A stretch of DNA of 64,000 nt, taken from Sporomusaceae bacterium UBA7701. Lineage in GTDB: Bacteria; Bacillota; Negativicutes; Sporomusales; UBA7701. Each line of letters begins with the position of its first letter. The first letter of the stretch is position 1. Both the position numbers and the translations under genes were made by a program. Positions 48,956 through 56,991 of this stretch are shown piece by piece. A model generated the notes under the pieces. It was not told the DNA's origin. It saw only the letters and a program-made list of their open reading frames with translations, and did no database searches. The stretch spans positions 10,113 to 74,112 of the forward strand of contig DLGF01000021.1 of the NCBI GenBank assembly GCA_002482545.1. The letters run 5' to 3'.

Positions 48956-50080
48956 TTAGAGCCAGTGCGGCGAATTCCAAAGAGTGAGTTTTTGACCGAT
49001 CCCCTTCTTCAGCGCATTTTGATACAGGGCCCAACCCCAGGCGGCGTCCTCGACCGGCATTCCGCCGATAATCATGACAAATCGCTCGTTAGCACTGCTG
49101 CGGCCAAGCTGTTTTCCCGCCGCAATGGCGCTTAACCCGCGCAGATCAGACTTTTGCATTTTGCCTTGGTCAATGAGGCGAAAAACGTTTTCCCCAGGGA
49201 AACCGAGTTTTCTGGCCGCATCGCTGTCCGGAATGCGCTCCTCTTCCTCTTTCCAGGCCCAATGCATTTTCAGTTCGTCAAACACTACCGTCGAGGACAG
49301 GAACAAATCGTCCGACAGATCGGCGGTTCCCTGCATAGCCAGTACGGCATCGGGTTTCAGCCACTTTGTTTGAATCTCCGGTTTCTTCTTGCCGGCAGTG
49401 GCAATGCTGATGAAGTCCGAGCCCCCAACGGCCTCTTCCATACTAGCAACGGCCTGCACCTGAATGCCCAGCTCCCTGCTTATTGTCTCGCCAAAGGCCT
49501 CCGCCTTTTCTTTTACCAGGTCGTAGATCTTCGCGACTTTCAGGCCGGGCAGGGCCGCCTTGAGGCAGGTCAATGTCGCCCGGCTGATTACACCGGCGCC
49601 GATTAACGACGCAGTGTCCGCGCCCTTGCGCGCCAGGTACTTCGCGCCGACGGCCGGCACCGAACCGGTCCGCATCGCGCTCAATAGGTTTGCCGACATA
49701 AGCGCCAGCGGTTCTCCGGTTTCAACATCATTCAGCACCACAATCAACACCGAACGCGGCAAACCCCGTTTCGGGTTTTCGATATTCGATCCATACCATT
49801 TTTCGGCGCACACGTTGAATTTCCCGCCCAGATAGGCGACCATAGCCATGAAGCGGCGGTCCGGGCCCGCAACGGGCATGTTGGGAAACCGTTTTTCTAC
49901 CGGAAAGATGATCCGGACCCCATGCTCGTTTTCATTATAGCCGCCCATCAGATAGTCGCCCTGGCCGACTACCTTGAACATTTCGTCGATCGTGGCGACA
50001 CACTGGGCGCCATCCAGCACGCCCGCCGAAATCATGTCTTCTTCACATAAATACAAAAATTCCGTTTTCTTTCTTACCAT
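48956..50080 (-). CDS. Ornithine cyclodeaminase / mu-crystallin family protein
   Basis: A 374-residue NAD(P)-binding protein of the OCD/mu-crystallin family. The Rossmann loop is SLIGAGVISRATLTCL and the substrate/dinucleotide region is LLSAMRTGSVPAVGAKYLARKG, both typical. Members deaminate cyclic or linear amino acids (ornithine to proline, alanine dehydrogenase, ketimine reductase). It is longer than standard OCD, with an N-terminal 60-residue block (MVRKKTEFLYLCEEDM) resembling a subgroup annotated as tyramine oxidase subunit B. I cannot assign the substrate. ATG 50080 follows GGAGGTCG. Its promoter is of sigma-54 type and its activator lies just upstream, so inducible amino-acid catabolism with GltS is likely. 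Confidence 0.82.
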   Translation of the reverse strand: MVRKKTEFLYLCEEDMISAGVLDGAQCVATIDEMFKVVGQGDYLMGGYNENEHGVRIIFPVEKRFPNMPVAGPDRRFMAMVAYLGGKFNVCAEKWYGSNIENPKRGLPRSVLIVVLNDVETGEPLALMSANLLSAMRTGSVPAVGAKYLARKGADTASLIGAGVISRATLTCLKAALPGLKVAKIYDLVKEKAEAFGETISRELGIQVQAVASMEEAVGGSDFISIATAGKKKPEIQTKWLKPDAVLAMQGTADLSDDLFLSSTVVFDELKMHWAWKEEEERIPDSDAARKLGFPGENVFRLIDQGKMQKSDLRGLSAIAAGKQLGRSSANERFVMIIGGMPVEDAAWGWALYQNALKKGIGQKLTLWNSPHWL

Positions 50081-50149
50081 TTTTTCGACCTCCGTCCGAT
50101 TACTAGGCTCCCCGGTCGGTATTCGGGGGGACCTGCAGGCAATTGGTAT

Positions 50150-50165
50150 TGCATCGGACGTGCCA
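50150..50165 (-). promoter_or_regulatory. Sigma-54 (-24/-12) promoter
   Basis: On the minus strand TGGCAC-GTCCG-ATGCA: GG and GC are exactly 10 bases apart and only one base departs from the TGGCAC-N5-TTGCA consensus. It drives the cyclodeaminase gene about 70 bases downstream. Confidence 0.85.
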
Positions 50166-50175
50166 AAAAAAAGAG

Positions 50176-50212
50176 TGCCGGCCAACCCGCTGATTAAGCG
50201 ATGTTGCCGGCA
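50176..50212. promoter_or_regulatory. Palindrome upstream of the sigma-54 promoter
   Basis: TGCCGGCCAAC (50176-50186) and GTTGCCGGCA (50203-50212) are inverted copies separated by 16 bases. A probable binding site (enhancer-like) for the adjacent activator. Confidence 0.5.
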
Positions 50213-50234
50213 TTGCCTTTCCATTGTCGGTGAT

Positions 50235-50263
50235 CCAAAAGGTCGCGTTTTGCGACCTTTTGG
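50235..50263 (-). terminator. Terminator of the sigma-54 activator gene
   Basis: CCAAAAGGTCGC and GCGACCTTTTGG pair around a GTTTT loop, 3 bases after the stop codon. Confidence 0.8.
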
Positions 50264-50265
50264 TC

Positions 50266-51999
50266 TCAATGAGAACTCAAATGATATTTTTCCACCCAAC
50301 GATAGATCGTCGCCAAACTCACGCCTAAAGACGCCGCCGCCCTCTTCTTGCCGTTTTTTCCCCAACCGAATTGATTCAGCAGGGTAATCATCTGTTCTTT
50401 CCTTATTTGATCAAGGTTTTGAGGCCCCGGGTCCGCCACCGTTGTCAGTGAAGAGGGCAAATTCTCGACCGTCAGATGAACCGTTTCCCCGACATTGACC
50501 GCGTATTCGATGGCGTTAGACAGCTCCCTGACGTTTCCGGGCCAGTCATAACGGGCAAGCTTGTCTAAAACCGAAGGCTCAAGCTTATCGATGCTTTTGC
50601 CGAGCTTCCCGCAATAATAGCGCAGATAAAAATCAGCCAGCAAAGGGATGTCTTCCTTGCGGTCCCGCAAAGGGGGGATATCAATGGGGATGACGTTGAT
50701 CCGGAAATAAAGGTCGCTGCGGAAGCGGGCCTGCTTGACTCTTTGCTGCAAATCCTCGTTGGAGGCGGCGATAATCCGAACATCAATCGGAAAAGAATAT
50801 TTTCCGCCCAGCCGCTCCACCCTCCGTTCTTCCAAAACGCGCAGCAATTTCGCCTGCAGATGCAGCGGCATAGTGCCGATCTCATCCAAAAACAGCGTTC
50901 CGCCTTCCGCCAGTTCGAATTTTCCCGGTTTCCCCTCCTTCCTGGCCCCGGTGAAGGCGCCGGCTTCGTAGCCGAACAATTCGCTTTCCAGCAAGGGTTC
51001 CGGAATTGCGCCGCAATTAATCGCGATCAGGGGACCTGTGCGGCCGCTTTCAAAATGGATGGCCCGCGCAAACAATTCTTTGCCGGTCCCGCTTTCCCCG
51101 GAAATCAGCACGGTAGAGCACGATCTGGAAATTCTCTTGGCCATCGCGATGCGGTTCATCAATCCCGCATTGCGGGTGATAATATCGGAAAAATGAATGC
51201 TGGCCCCGCCTAAGGTAAGAGCGCTGGCCGATTTTTTGACCATATTATAATCCGCGCAACTGACCAGCCAAACCATTTCATTGATTGTATCCCTCACCAC
51301 CGGAATGGGCTCCACTTCCATCAGCAACGATCTTCCGCGAATTATTTTGTGCAGCGAAGCCTTTCGCTTGCCGGTCACGTATTGACGGAAGGTTTCCTCC
51401 AATAATTGCTGGGCTGATTGGTCGGGAGCGATTCCCAGTAAATCCAAGATCGTTTTATTATAGTGCAATACGTTCCCTCGACTGCCAAACGCAACGAGCC
51501 CTTTATTCGCTTTATCCAAAATGGCCGTCAGCTCTACAGTGGCGACTTCGAGCGAATGATACAAATACTGTTCGCTGATCTTGGCCGAAAGCAATTCGGC
51601 CATTTTTCGCAAAAAAGCGAGAAGCGGCTTGAGATTGTTTCTAATATGATCGGCGGTCTTCTCTTCGAAGGCCGCGATGGCGATAACCCCTAAAGCTTCA
51701 TCCCCCAAAAGAATGGGCGAAGCAACTGCGATTTTATAATAGCAATGCTCCTTGATCGCACAGCCTTTGCAGGAAAAATGCTCACCGGGATTATCCACGA
51801 TGATGGGTTCTTTATAGCGGACTACGTAGGTATAACCATGACCATGGCGCAGAGGCTGTCCCAAGGTGCTTTTCAGAGAACTCGTAGCTGCAACTCTTGT
51901 CATTTCCGGATCGATGACTTCCACATCGCAGCCAAGCGCCAATCCGGTAGCGTCCACTACTTGCTGCACATCGGAAATAAACGAAGAAAGAGATAGCAT
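50266..51999 (-). CDS. Sigma-54-dependent transcriptional activator
   Basis: A 577-residue enhancer-binding protein. Residues about 1-140 form a GAF-like sensory domain with a Cys motif HFSCKGCAIKEHC (CxxCx5C) that could hold a metal or iron-sulfur cluster. A PAS-like domain follows (about 150-250, LDKANKGLVAFGSRGNVLHYN). The AAA+ domain has Walker A SGESGTGKE, the sigma-54 contact loop GAFTGA and Walker B GGTLFLDEIG. The C-terminus is a Fis-type HTH (AAASLGVSLATIYRWVEKY). It sits upstream of the cyclodeaminase/GltS genes with a -24/-12 promoter between them, so it very likely activates them in response to an amino acid or redox cue. Confidence 0.93.
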   Translation of the reverse strand: MLSLSSFISDVQQVVDATGLALGCDVEVIDPEMTRVAATSSLKSTLGQPLRHGHGYTYVVRYKEPIIVDNPGEHFSCKGCAIKEHCYYKIAVASPILLGDEALGVIAIAAFEEKTADHIRNNLKPLLAFLRKMAELLSAKISEQYLYHSLEVATVELTAILDKANKGLVAFGSRGNVLHYNKTILDLLGIAPDQSAQQLLEETFRQYVTGKRKASLHKIIRGRSLLMEVEPIPVVRDTINEMVWLVSCADYNMVKKSASALTLGGASIHFSDIITRNAGLMNRIAMAKRISRSCSTVLISGESGTGKELFARAIHFESGRTGPLIAINCGAIPEPLLESELFGYEAGAFTGARKEGKPGKFELAEGGTLFLDEIGTMPLHLQAKLLRVLEERRVERLGGKYSFPIDVRIIAASNEDLQQRVKQARFRSDLYFRINVIPIDIPPLRDRKEDIPLLADFYLRYYCGKLGKSIDKLEPSVLDKLARYDWPGNVRELSNAIEYAVNVGETVHLTVENLPSSLTTVADPGPQNLDQIRKEQMITLLNQFGWGKNGKKRAAASLGVSLATIYRWVEKYHLSSH

Positions 52000-52058
52000 G
52001 ACTATGACCTTCTCTCAAGAGTATCAGAATAGGATATGCTCCATATATTTACGCAAAT

Positions 52059-52406
52059 TTGCCCGAATTCCTTTTCAATTCTGATCCGCTCCGGGAACCT
52101 TGGACGAAATGGTGGTCTTCACCCCAAAAGAAAGCCGCCCAATACGCGAAATCTGCTGATGGAAAAAAGGGGTGGGCAAGTGTGAAGAAGAAACTTACGG
52201 ATGAACAAGAAACTAGAAATAATAAATGTCTAGAATGCTTAAAATATAAAGAACAAGCAATGCTAAAAGACGAAGAGGCAACAGTGCTTATTCAGAAATG
52301 GGCAAATTGTGGATACACCGATAGAATTACAAGCAATGGAAGAGCCGGAAGAGACGTACTGCTAAGGGCAATAGAAAAATACAAGGCGTATCAACCCGCC
52401 AAATAG
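52059..52406 (+). CDS. Hypothetical protein, uncertain
   Basis: An open frame of up to 115 residues. The left third is higher GC and the rest AT-rich and Lys/Glu-rich with two CxxC-like Cys (NKCLECLKYKEQ) and a later WANCGY. No ribosome site precedes the TTG at 52059; a GTG at 52182 (VKKKLTDEQE) is another possible start. The final codons lie in the MITE-like repeat at 52392. It may be a gene whose end was replaced by the repeat, or a fragment. No family recognised. Confidence 0.35.
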   Translation: MPEFLFNSDPLREPWTKWWSSPQKKAAQYAKSADGKKGWASVKKKLTDEQETRNNKCLECLKYKEQAMLKDEEATVLIQKWANCGYTDRITSNGRAGRDVLLRAIEKYKAYQPAK

Positions 52407-52491
52407 CCAGACTACGGGAATAAGCCAAAGCGCAATCGCCAAGGCTAAATAAAAAAACAGAATGAATCGGGAGAACCGTCCCCGTGAGTCC
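52392..52491 (+). repeat. Partial MITE-like repeat (family A end)
   Basis: Matches 43351-43442 and ends GGAGAACCGTCCCCGTGAGTC, the inverted complement of the B end seen at 45226, 60414 and 63759. Confidence 0.75.
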
Positions 52492-52511
52492 GCATGCGGG
52501 CAGGAGGCAAC

Positions 52512-53438
52512 GTGGAGATTATTCATTTGAAATATGTGGCCGAGGTGGCGAAGACCGGGTCTATTACGCGGGCCGCCGCGAATTTGGGCATGAATCAGCC
52601 CAACCTGAGCAAAGCAATTAGGGCGCTGGAATATGAAATGGGTTTTCCAATTTTCAGGCGGTCTTCCAAAGGAGTCTTGCTCACCAAGGAAGGGACTGCC
52701 TTTTTAGCCTCGGCGAAGGAAATACTGACGAAGTTTGAAGAACTGGAAACCAATCACAAGTCCGCGGGAGAGGGCAAGCGCTCCCTCGGTGTTTCGGTGC
52801 CCAGAGCAAGCTATATTTCCTACGCCTTCACGCAGTTTGTCAACGAAGTTGCGGGCTCCAAGAAGCTCCAACTGGACTATTATGAAACAAACTCCATGCA
52901 GGCTATCCGCAATGTTTCCTCGCAAAAGCACAGTCTGGCGATAATACGCTTCGCATTAGCGTATGAGAAATATTACTATAAGCTTTTGCACGACCTGTAT
53001 CTCGACGGTGAGGTCCTGCTTGATTTCGAATATCTGACGGTGATGTCCGCCTCGAATCCGCTGGCGCTGGAAAAGGATATTCAGTTAGATGATTTAAAGG
53101 ATTTGGTTGAGATTATCAATGGGGATTCGTTCATCCCCGCCTTTCTGACGGAGGAGATCAACCGGCCGGTCGGCGGGGAGCCGAGTCCCAAGACCATTTA
53201 CATATACGAGCGGGGGAGCCAGTTCGACCTGCTGTCGCTGGTTCCGTCCACTTATATGTGGGTGTCGCCAATTCCCGCCGAGATATTGGAGCGTTATAAT
53301 CTCCGGGAGAAAAAGGTGAATATGCCTTCCAACATATACCGGGACGTGCTGATTCAGCAGAAGGGTTATCATATGACGGCGACCGAAACGATATTTCTAA
53401 AGCATCTTTACGCGCAACGTGACAAAACGAAAGAATAA
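52512..53438 (+). CDS. LysR family transcriptional regulator
   Basis: A 308-residue regulator with the LysR helix-turn-helix at its start (VAEVAKTGSITRAAANLGMNQPNLSKAIRALEYEMG) and a C-terminal effector domain (SLGVSVPRASYISYAFTQF onward). The effector is unknown. GTG 52512 follows GGAGG; an upstream in-frame ATG at 52494 lacks a site. It reads toward the FeFe-hydrogenase operon 134 bases downstream, with a terminator between, and could control it. Its 5' end lies directly against a MITE-like repeat. Confidence 0.9.
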   Translation: MEIIHLKYVAEVAKTGSITRAAANLGMNQPNLSKAIRALEYEMGFPIFRRSSKGVLLTKEGTAFLASAKEILTKFEELETNHKSAGEGKRSLGVSVPRASYISYAFTQFVNEVAGSKKLQLDYYETNSMQAIRNVSSQKHSLAIIRFALAYEKYYYKLLHDLYLDGEVLLDFEYLTVMSASNPLALEKDIQLDDLKDLVEIINGDSFIPAFLTEEINRPVGGEPSPKTIYIYERGSQFDLLSLVPSTYMWVSPIPAEILERYNLREKKVNMPSNIYRDVLIQQKGYHMTATETIFLKHLYAQRDKTKE

Positions 53439-53452
53439 TTGTCCTCCTATCA

Positions 53453-53468
53453 TGTGATATATTTCACA
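53453..53468. promoter_or_regulatory. Crp/Fnr-type operator
   Basis: TGTGA-TATATT-TCACA, a perfect palindrome matching the CRP/FNR consensus TGTGA-N6-TCACA, about 105 bases before the FeFe-hydrogenase start. It could alternatively be read by Rex-type redox regulators, which prefer TTGTGA-like half-sites. Confidence 0.55.
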
Positions 53469-53503
53469 AGGCATACTGTGTCAGCACAGTATGCCTTTTT
53501 TCT
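53469..53503 (+). terminator. Terminator after the LysR gene
   Basis: AGGCATACTGTG-TCAG-CACAGTATGCCT followed by TTTTT. Confidence 0.92.
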
Positions 53504-53571
53504 GGCTACGCAAAGGCTGCCCGCAAGTGGTAAGCTGGTGGTGAAGACGCTATAAGGAAGAGGCTGAAGTC

Positions 53572-55014
53572 ATGAGTTTTTTCGATAATAATGTTCAGCA
53601 GCTAAAATATGAGGTATTAAGCGAAGTTGCAAAGCTGGCGTTCGCCAATGAGTTGAGCGCGGAAAAATTGATGGATGTGGCGGGCATTGTCGTCCCGGAG
53701 GGCAAGGCGAGAATGCGCTGCTGCATTTATAAAGAGCGCGCCATTGTCAACGAGCGGGTAAAAATCGCCATGGGAGGCAATGCGAAAAAAACCAATGTTG
53801 TCGAGGTCCTGGAGATCGCGTGCGACGAATGCCCGGTCGACGGGATACAGGTCACGCCTGCCTGCCGCGGCTGCATCGCCCACCGCTGCGTAAACGCATG
53901 CCCGAAGCAAGCGATCGAGGTGGTTGACCGTCAAGCGGTCATTGATAAAAGCAGGTGCGTGGAATGCGGACGCTGCATCGCCGCATGCTCTTACAGCGCC
54001 ATTACCAAGCATACCCGTCCCTGTGTGAACGCCTGCAAGGCGAATGCCCTGGCAATCAATAAAGAAACAAAAAAGGTCGCCATCAAAGAAGACAAGTGCA
54101 TCTCCTGCGGGGCCTGCGTCTACCGGTGCCCATTCGGCGCGATCGTGGATAAGTCTTATATTACCCAGGCGATCCGCATTTTGTTGGAATCGAGAAATAA
54201 CGCGGTGTTCAAGGTTTATGCCGTGGTGGCCCCTTCCTTTGCAAGCCAGTACGCCGCCATTCCCGAGATTACAATCGAAAAGGTTGTCACCGCGATCAAG
54301 AAACTGGGCTTTTTTTCGGTTATCGAGGCCGCCCTGGGGGCCGACCTGGTGGCCTACTCGGAGGCGGACGAACTGGTTGAGAAGGGCTTTTTGACATCTT
54401 CGTGCTGTCCGGCCTTCGTACAATACATCCAAAAGAATTTTGCCGCGCTGGAAGAGCATGTCTCCCGCAATCTTTCGCCGATGGCCCGACTGGCAAAGGA
54501 AATAAAGCAGCGGGACCCCTATGGCAAAGTCATATTCATTGGTCCCTGCATCGCCAAAAAAGCGGAGCGGCAGCTGGCGGGCGTAAAGGACCTCGTGGAT
54601 TGCGTCTTAACCTTTGAGGAACTGCAGGCACTGTTGAATGCCAAAGGAATTGATTTGCGCGCGCTGGAGGAAACTCCGCTCAATAATGCTTCCTTTTTCG
54701 GCCGTATTTTTGCACGGACGGGCGGGCTGTCGGAAGCGGTCGTACAGGCGCTGCAGGAAAAGGAGATCTCCCGGGAACAGTTTGACTGCAAGCCCCTGGC
54801 GTGCAACGGCATTGCCGAATGCAAAACGGCCCTGCTCAAAGCGAATAAGCGATTGTTGGCCGAGAACTTTATCGAAGGCATGATCTGCGAAGGCGGCTGC
54901 ATCGGGGGCCCTGCGTGCCTTACCCACAGCTCCAAGGACCGGGCGTTTGTGGACAGCTACGGGCAAAAGGCCATCGAAAAGACGATCGGCGACGCGGTCG
55001 CTGTTTTCGAATAG
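53572..55014 (+). CDS. FeFe hydrogenase, group B-type catalytic protein
   Basis: A monomeric-type FeFe hydrogenase of 480 residues. N-terminal Cys clusters (CRGCIAHRCVNACP, CVECGRCIAAC, CISCGACVYRCP) bind several 4Fe-4S centres. The H-cluster domain shows L1 as TSSCCPAFVQ, L2 as GPCIAKKAE and L3 as EGGCIGGPACL, with all cluster Cys kept. The variants TSSCCPAF and IGPC depart from the group A forms TSCCPxW and MPC and fit group B. It is first of a four-gene operon with a 2Fe-2S protein, a PAS-containing hydrogenase and a PP2C phosphatase. It could make H2 or act in sensing. HydEFG maturases are not in the window. Confidence 0.9.
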   Translation: MSFFDNNVQQLKYEVLSEVAKLAFANELSAEKLMDVAGIVVPEGKARMRCCIYKERAIVNERVKIAMGGNAKKTNVVEVLEIACDECPVDGIQVTPACRGCIAHRCVNACPKQAIEVVDRQAVIDKSRCVECGRCIAACSYSAITKHTRPCVNACKANALAINKETKKVAIKEDKCISCGACVYRCPFGAIVDKSYITQAIRILLESRNNAVFKVYAVVAPSFASQYAAIPEITIEKVVTAIKKLGFFSVIEAALGADLVAYSEADELVEKGFLTSSCCPAFVQYIQKNFAALEEHVSRNLSPMARLAKEIKQRDPYGKVIFIGPCIAKKAERQLAGVKDLVDCVLTFEELQALLNAKGIDLRALEETPLNNASFFGRIFARTGGLSEAVVQALQEKEISREQFDCKPLACNGIAECKTALLKANKRLLAENFIEGMICEGGCIGGPACLTHSSKDRAFVDSYGQKAIEKTIGDAVAVFE

Positions 55015-55044
55015 GTCGGAGAAATGAATAACGGAGGCAGTTCA

Positions 55045-55290
55045 ATGAATATCTATGTTTGCATCGGCAGCTCCTGCCATCAACGGTCGTCCTACGCCGT
55101 TATGCGGCAGCTCAAAGCCATGATTGCCGAAAACCGGCTGGGAAATAGCGTTTTCGTGAGCTCGGCCTTTTGCCTGGGCCATTGCGCGGCGGGCGTGACG
55201 ATTCAAATCGACGATGAAATCATAACCGGCGTCGGTATGGGAAATATCGCGGATATTTTTCAGGACAGAATACTGGCGGCTGTGCGTTAG
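55045..55290 (+). CDS. Thioredoxin-like 2Fe-2S ferredoxin (NuoE/HydC-type domain)
   Basis: An 81-residue stand-alone domain (MNIYVCIGSSCHQRSS start). Four Cys (6, 11, 43, 47) are arranged CxxxxC ... CxxxC, the pattern of the 2Fe-2S thioredoxin-like ferredoxin fold found in NuoE and hydrogenase gamma subunits. ATG 55045 is 7 bases after GGAGG. Lying between two FeFe-hydrogenase genes, it probably carries electrons between them or to a redox partner. Confidence 0.85.
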   Translation: MNIYVCIGSSCHQRSSYAVMRQLKAMIAENRLGNSVFVSSAFCLGHCAAGVTIQIDDEIITGVGMGNIADIFQDRILAAVR

Positions 55291-55301
55291 AAGGGAATAG
55301 T

Positions 55302-56987
55302 ATGATCGAGATTTTACAATTTGACAAATTGCACTGTAAAAACTGTTATAAATGTGTGCGGCAATGTCCCATCAAGGCGATCGAGGTCAAAAACCATTGC
55401 GCCCAGATCAGGGCGGAAGAGTGCATCCTCTGCGGCGAGTGCACGATTATCTGCCCGCAAAAGACAAAGGGTGCCGTCAGCGAAGTCGCAGAGCTGCGCG
55501 AGGCCCTTTCAGCCGGCAAAACGGTGATTGCCAGCGTGGCTCCTTCTTATTTCGCGTACTTTAACGCCACGTACCATTCGCTGAAAGCGGCGCTGGCCAG
55601 GCTAAAGTTCGCGGATGCCTTTGAAACCGCCGAAGGGGCGTATCTCGTAAAATCGGAATATGAGAAGCTTATGGAGCGGAATCCCGAACAAGTTTGGATC
55701 TCTTCTTGCTGTTCCTCGGTCAATCTGCTCATAGAAAAATACTATCCGCAAGTATTGCCTCACTTGGCTCCGGTGCTGACCCCCATACAGGCTCACGCCA
55801 AGCTGCTAAAGGAACGGTATCCGGACGCGCTCATTGCCTTCATCACGCCCTGTATTTCGAAGAAAGTCGAGCGCTACAGCCCGGAATCCCAGGTCGATCT
55901 GGTAATTACCTTCGAAGAATTGGAAAGCATGCTGCAGGAAGCCGGCGTCGAAATACAGGAAGCGCCGCCTGAGCATGAGCGGCAATATCTGTCCCGGCGC
56001 TTCCCCACGGACGGAGGCATTATAGCCACCCTGGCCAGGACCGGAGGATGCGGCTATGTGTCGGTGAGCGGCTACCAGGCCTGTGTGCAGGCTATTCGTG
56101 ATATTCAAAATGGAAACGTCTCCGCCTGTTTTGTCGAAATGAGCTTTTGCGAGGGAAGCTGCATTGGCGGTCCCTCCTTCCGCAAAAAGGAGTACTCGCT
56201 GTTAAGCTCTTCGCTGAAAATCAAGCAGCACTCTTCCGCGTCGGGATACGCGGAAGACTATAACCTTCCCCGCGCCCCGGCCCTCGCCCGCGGCTTCGCG
56301 CCGCCGCCAAAGGTGACGCACCTGCCGCCGTCGGACGACCAGATTAACGCCGTACTGCGAAAGATGGGCAAAGTCTCAGGCGAAGACGAGCTGAACTGCG
56401 GCATGTGCGGCTATCACTCCTGCCGGGAAAAAGCGGCCGCGATCATCGCCGGCAAGGCGGAAATCAATATGTGTCTGCCGTTCATGCATGAGCGGGCGGA
56501 GTCGTTTTCCAACCAGATCATTAATATTACGCCGAACGCTATCGTTTCCGTCGATCTGGACCTAAAGGTGCAGCAAATCAACCATGCGGCGTGCGAAATT
56601 TTCAGGCTGGTTCCCGAAGATATTTTGAAACAGCCGGTTTCCCGCATATTGGATGAATTCGATTTTGTGGACATTATCATGCAAGGCACGGAAAAACTGG
56701 AAAAGACGGCGTTTTTGCCGGAATACAGCGCCTATCTCAGCCAGATCTTCCTCTTCGACAAGGAAAGCAGCATGGTCGTTTGCATCATGAAAAATATTTC
56801 GCAGGACCGGCAGAAGAGGAACCTGTCCCTGAAGAAAAAAGTGCAGGCGGCGGCCATGGCCGACGAAATCGTTGACAAGCAGCTCCGCATCGTCCATGAG
56901 ATCGCCTCGCTTTTGGGGGAAACAGCCGCCGAAACCCAAATCGCCGTTCATGAACTCAAGAGCACCATTATGGATGATGAGGAATAG
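55302..56987 (+). CDS. Sensory-type FeFe hydrogenase with PAS domain (HydS-like)
   Basis: A 561-residue protein. Two 4Fe-4S motifs (CKNCYKCVRQCP, CILCGECTIICP) are followed by an H-cluster-like domain with L1 ISSCCSSVN (no Pro after the CC), L2 TPCISKKVE and L3 FCEGSCIGGPSF. A further Fe-S domain (NCGMCGYHSCREKAAAI) and a PAS domain (about 400-500, FSNQIINITPNAIVSVDLDL) end in a helical segment. This is the group C architecture in which hydrogenase is joined to a signalling domain. It probably senses H2 or redox state rather than turning over quickly. It lies directly upstream of a PP2C phosphatase, the likely output. Confidence 0.9.
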   Translation: MIEILQFDKLHCKNCYKCVRQCPIKAIEVKNHCAQIRAEECILCGECTIICPQKTKGAVSEVAELREALSAGKTVIASVAPSYFAYFNATYHSLKAALARLKFADAFETAEGAYLVKSEYEKLMERNPEQVWISSCCSSVNLLIEKYYPQVLPHLAPVLTPIQAHAKLLKERYPDALIAFITPCISKKVERYSPESQVDLVITFEELESMLQEAGVEIQEAPPEHERQYLSRRFPTDGGIIATLARTGGCGYVSVSGYQACVQAIRDIQNGNVSACFVEMSFCEGSCIGGPSFRKKEYSLLSSSLKIKQHSSASGYAEDYNLPRAPALARGFAPPPKVTHLPPSDDQINAVLRKMGKVSGEDELNCGMCGYHSCREKAAAIIAGKAEINMCLPFMHERAESFSNQIINITPNAIVSVDLDLKVQQINHAACEIFRLVPEDILKQPVSRILDEFDFVDIIMQGTEKLEKTAFLPEYSAYLSQIFLFDKESSMVVCIMKNISQDRQKRNLSLKKKVQAAAMADEIVDKQLRIVHEIASLLGETAAETQIAVHELKSTIMDDEE

Positions 56988-56991
56988 CGGG

